Shown here piece after piece: positions 62,392 to 64,000 of a stretch of 64,000 bases of DNA. The notes beneath the pieces are model-generated. The model saw only the letters and a list, made by a program, of their open reading frames with translations. It made no database searches and was not told the origin of the DNA. Position 1 is the first letter of the stretch; every line of letters begins with the position of its first letter. Made by a program: the position numbers and the translations under genes. The stretch comes from Collibacillus ludicampi (GTDB lineage: Bacteria; Bacillota; Bacilli; Tumebacillales; BOQE01), in contig NZ_BOQE01000001.1 of assembly GCF_023705585.1 (NCBI RefSeq), positions 3,132,710 through 3,196,709 of the forward strand. The letters are read 5' to 3'.

Positions 62392-62646
62392 TTATGCTTG
62401 GAAGTTTATCGACTGACTAGAAGAGAAGTCAGTACTAATGGTTGTACCTGAACTATCGTAGGTGCTAGAAACAGTTTGTTGAGATTGATTTTGCTGATTA
62501 GATACCTGCTGTACTTTCCCATGATGTCCATGTCCATGCCTGTGAGATCCGTGCACTTGTTGTTTATTTGTTTGCTCATGTACTCGATTCTGACGATGGA
62601 TACCATAAGGTACAGAGTTTGGAGAAGAAATATTGGAAATATTCAT
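62392..62646 (-). CDS. His/Gln/Ser-rich small protein
   Basis: 84 residues: MNISNISSPNSVPYGIHRQN, a His-rich stretch HGSHRHGHGHHGK that could bind Zn or Ni, then QQVSNQQNQSQQTVSSTYDS and a Ser/Thr-rich end. Low complexity, no membrane segment. The strong GAAAGGAGG site and own terminator argue it is expressed. Possibly a spore- or metal-related cargo gene; that is a guess. Confidence 0.65.
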   Translation of the reverse strand: MNISNISSPNSVPYGIHRQNRVHEQTNKQQVHGSHRHGHGHHGKVQQVSNQQNQSQQTVSSTYDSSGTTISTDFSSSQSINFQA

Positions 62647-62840
62647 TTATTTTACCTCCTTTCCCTTTTGAATCTTACATGAAAATTGTGGAATAAATAT
62701 GAAAAACTAGTCAAAGAGTTCTTTGAAGATAAATCATGAACGTCCGTTGCGGTTTCAGTTAGCGATGTAGGTGGAGATTACGGAAGGGTGATAAAATATT
62801 GAAATATATATCTGAAAAGCGAAGGGAGGAATAAAGTCTC

Positions 62841-63197
62841 ATGAAAATTCTACAAACCTACGTACGTGTTTATGTAAATGAAATAGATTCAGCTGTAGAT
62901 TTTTATGAAAATTTACTAGGTGTTAAGTCAGATTTACGATTTCAATACCCCGAGGTGGGACTGGAACTTGCTTCAGTCGGTCATATACTTATTCTTGCGG
63001 GTACAGACGAATCCTTAGCACCGTTTAAGGCAACAAAAGCAACTTTTAAGGTCGATTCGATCGAGGAATTTCAAACATACTTAATAAATTCTGGAGCATT
63101 GATTCTTAGAGGTCCACAGAGAGTACCGACGGGAACAAACATGACCGTTAAACATCCGGATGGATCCATATTTGAATATGTGGAACATCATAAGTAA
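62841..63197 (+). CDS. VOC superfamily (glyoxalase/bleomycin-resistance-like) protein
   Basis: 118 residues with one betaalphabetabetabeta pair: YVRVYVNEIDSAVDFYENLL at the start and HPDGSIFEYVEHH at the end, the usual metal-site Glu included. VOC proteins cover glyoxalases, dioxygenases and drug-binding proteins; no specific role. ATG after GGGAGGAA. Accessory gene inside the element. Confidence 0.8.
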   Translation: MKILQTYVRVYVNEIDSAVDFYENLLGVKSDLRFQYPEVGLELASVGHILILAGTDESLAPFKATKATFKVDSIEEFQTYLINSGALILRGPQRVPTGTNMTVKHPDGSIFEYVEHHK

Positions 63198-63358
63198 GAT
63201 TGTAGTTCAGTAGCGCTTCTTTTGCGGTTTCATTGCGGAATCTTTGCGGTTTTTGAGGATCTTGACATGCTAATATGGTATTGTGGTGATGGTACGGGCG
63301 TCTGTTCAACATCATCGCAATTTCTTCATCACTTTTTCGCCGATTACCATTTTATTTA

Positions 63359-63390
63359 GGCCGTCTGGAAACAGGCGGTCTTAACTTTTT
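63359..63390 (+). terminator. Hairpin/terminator 1 of a repeated pair
   Basis: GGCCGTCTG/CAGGCGGTC with a GAAA loop, then TTAACTTTTT. Nearly the same hairpin occurs at 63663. The 160 bp to the left hold no gene; TTGCGG occurs three times at about 63221-63254. Confidence 0.7.
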
Positions 63391-63420
63391 GCTCTGGTTG
63401 TTAGCCGTTCCACGAATCCA

Positions 63421-63460
63421 CACCCCTCGATAACATTTAACATCTTGATTTTGAGGGGTG
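63421..63460 (+). promoter_or_regulatory. Shine-Dalgarno-masking inverted repeat
   Basis: CACCCCTC (63421-63428) is the exact complement of GAGGGGTG (63453-63460), which is the ribosome-binding site of the next gene. The hairpin would hide it. Confidence 0.6.
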
Positions 63461-63466
63461 AAGATC

Positions 63467-63598
63467 ATGTACGGTACTTTTGGAGGATACACTCACTGGG
63501 CAATAGTCTTCCTTATCATCTTCGTTTTGTTCTTCTTGCTTGTTCCTGGTATCTCTGGTGGATATGGAGCGGCAGGTGCAGGTGCATACGGCTACTAA
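63467..63598 (+). CDS. YjcZ-like 43-residue spore-associated peptide
   Basis: MYGTFGGYTHWAIVFLIIFV, one hydrophobic helix (about 11-28), then a Gly/Ala/Tyr-rich tail ending AYGY. Fits the YjcZ/sporulation small-peptide family in size and pattern, though the usual order (Gly-rich first, helix last) is inverted. ATG 63467 after GAGGGGTGAAGATC. Found by reading the gap; too short for usual gene calls. Confidence 0.65.
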   Translation: MYGTFGGYTHWAIVFLIIFVLFFLLVPGISGGYGAAGAGAYGY

Positions 63599-63662
63599 TA
63601 TGCGGACGTACAGTCGCAAAAAGACAGCATAACTTTTCAATACTTTTTCGCTGATCGACTAG

Positions 63663-63692
63663 TGGCCGTCTGATTACCAGGCGGTCTTTTAA
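63663..63692 (+). terminator. Hairpin/terminator 2 of a repeated pair
   Basis: GGCCGTCTG/CAGGCGGTC with an ATTAC loop, then TTTTAATC, behind the YjcZ-like gene. It and hairpin 1 also share the preceding CTTTTTCGC-GAT stretch. Confidence 0.75.
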
Positions 63693-63881
63693 TCTACTTT
63701 CCACGTAATTCATATAGATCACTCCAGACCTCTCCTAGTATGAGTCAGCATTCAACCTGTATCAGGGGCAAATGGTACAGGAAGCTCATTGCCCTTTTCC
63801 CGCGATCCCAGCGGGTAAGGTCTGGATCGGGACGGTGATGCCTCTACCGCAATAATTGAGGCTCTTGGCATTGGCTTTACT

Positions 63882-63910
63882 CTAAAAAAAGAGCCACCTA
63901 ATCGGTGGCC
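63882..63910 (-). terminator. Minus-strand terminator near the right edge
   Basis: Minus-strand GCCACC/GGTGGC around GATTA followed by TCTTTTTTTAG. It implies a minus-strand gene to the right, beyond the window. The rest of 63693-64000 shows no supportable gene. Confidence 0.7.
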
Positions 63911-64000
63911 AATAAAAGATGTAGGAGGCAACCAAAGCACAGGTAAAATGAAAAACGGCAATATATAGTATCGTTTGAACGCATGTAAGTTATTCGAAAA

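Noticed and set aside
63752-63961. 69-residue minus-strand open frame at the right edge
   Set aside because: Contains the minus-strand terminator hairpin; no ribosome-binding site. The plus strand is also broken by stops.
1-64000. tRNA, rRNA or tmRNA genes
   Set aside because: No cloverleaf with a GTTCRA T-loop and CCA-compatible stem, and no rRNA-like stretch, was found on either strand by eye.

Overview
The window is 64 kb of chromosome from a spore-forming member of the Bacillota (class Bacilli, Bacillales). Gene order from priA to ispG closely follows the Bacillus subtilis priA-def-fmt-rsmB-rlmN-prpC-prkC-rsgA-rpe-spoVM-rpmB-yloU-yloV-recG / coaD-ylbK-ylbL-ylbM-ylbN-rpmF / fapR-plsX-fabD-fabG-acpP / rnc-smc-ftsY-ylxM-ffh-rpsP-khpA-ylqD-rimM-trmD-rplS / rbgA-rnhB-ylqG-ylqH arrangement. 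SpoVM and a YjcZ-like peptide point to endospores. The genus cannot be fixed; a lineage outside Bacillus proper, for example Alicyclobacillaceae-like, is a guess from divergence and base composition.

Region 1 (1-9841): end of priA, then formyl-Met handling (def, fmt), rRNA methylation (rsmB, rlmN), the PP2C/PASTA-kinase pair prpC-prkC, rsgA and rpe, closed by a terminator. Region 2 (9842-14762): the 26-residue spoVM, rpmB on the opposite strand, yloU-yloV and recG. Region 3 (14763-21260): two unrecognised small genes, rsmD-coaD, ylbK-ylbL, then tmcAL facing away from yceD-rpmF across a pair of divergent promoters whose -35 boxes overlap. Region 4 (21270-26388): the FapR-controlled phospholipid and fatty-acid genes, with a FapR operator just after the promoter. 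Region 5 (26443-39191): RNase III, SMC, the SRP branch, ribosomal proteins with their maturation and tRNA-modification factors, a TrxB-like flavoprotein lacking the CxxC pair, and an SDR with an extra C-terminal domain. Region 6 (39192-47956): a probable acquired MGT-type glycosyltransferase, lepB-rbgA-rnhB, the FliK-like/FlhB-like pair ylqG-ylqH, yraN, a CoA-binding protein, a FUSC-type membrane protein, and ispG.

Region 7 (about 48840 to the right edge) is an integrated prophage or related element inserted in comM (Mg-chelatase-like, transformation-associated). Only the 3' part of comM is in the window; the rest must lie beyond the right edge. The element opens with a large serine recombinase, an ImmA-type protease and an Xre repressor on the minus strand. 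A lytic-type operon runs rightward from a promoter whose spacer is a perfect repressor operator: Cro-like protein, Gam, RecT/Bet, DnaD-like and DnaB-like replication proteins, an MmcB-like nuclease, a D12-class adenine methylase, RecU and a sigma-region-4-like regulator. Three small cargo genes follow: a His-rich protein, a VOC protein and a YjcZ-like peptide.

The most striking feature is that between about 55.2 and 60.0 kb almost every element gene is broken by one- or two-base losses, nearly all in homopolymer runs. Restoring them recovers long, family-like proteins (replication initiator, DnaB, MmcB-like). No host gene in the 48 kb to the left shows this. A dispersed family of hairpin repeats sharing a TTCAAAAAG core, and a 43-bp repeat array next to comM, are further unexplained structures. 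Everything was read by eye; family assignments are from memory of motifs, not from searches.
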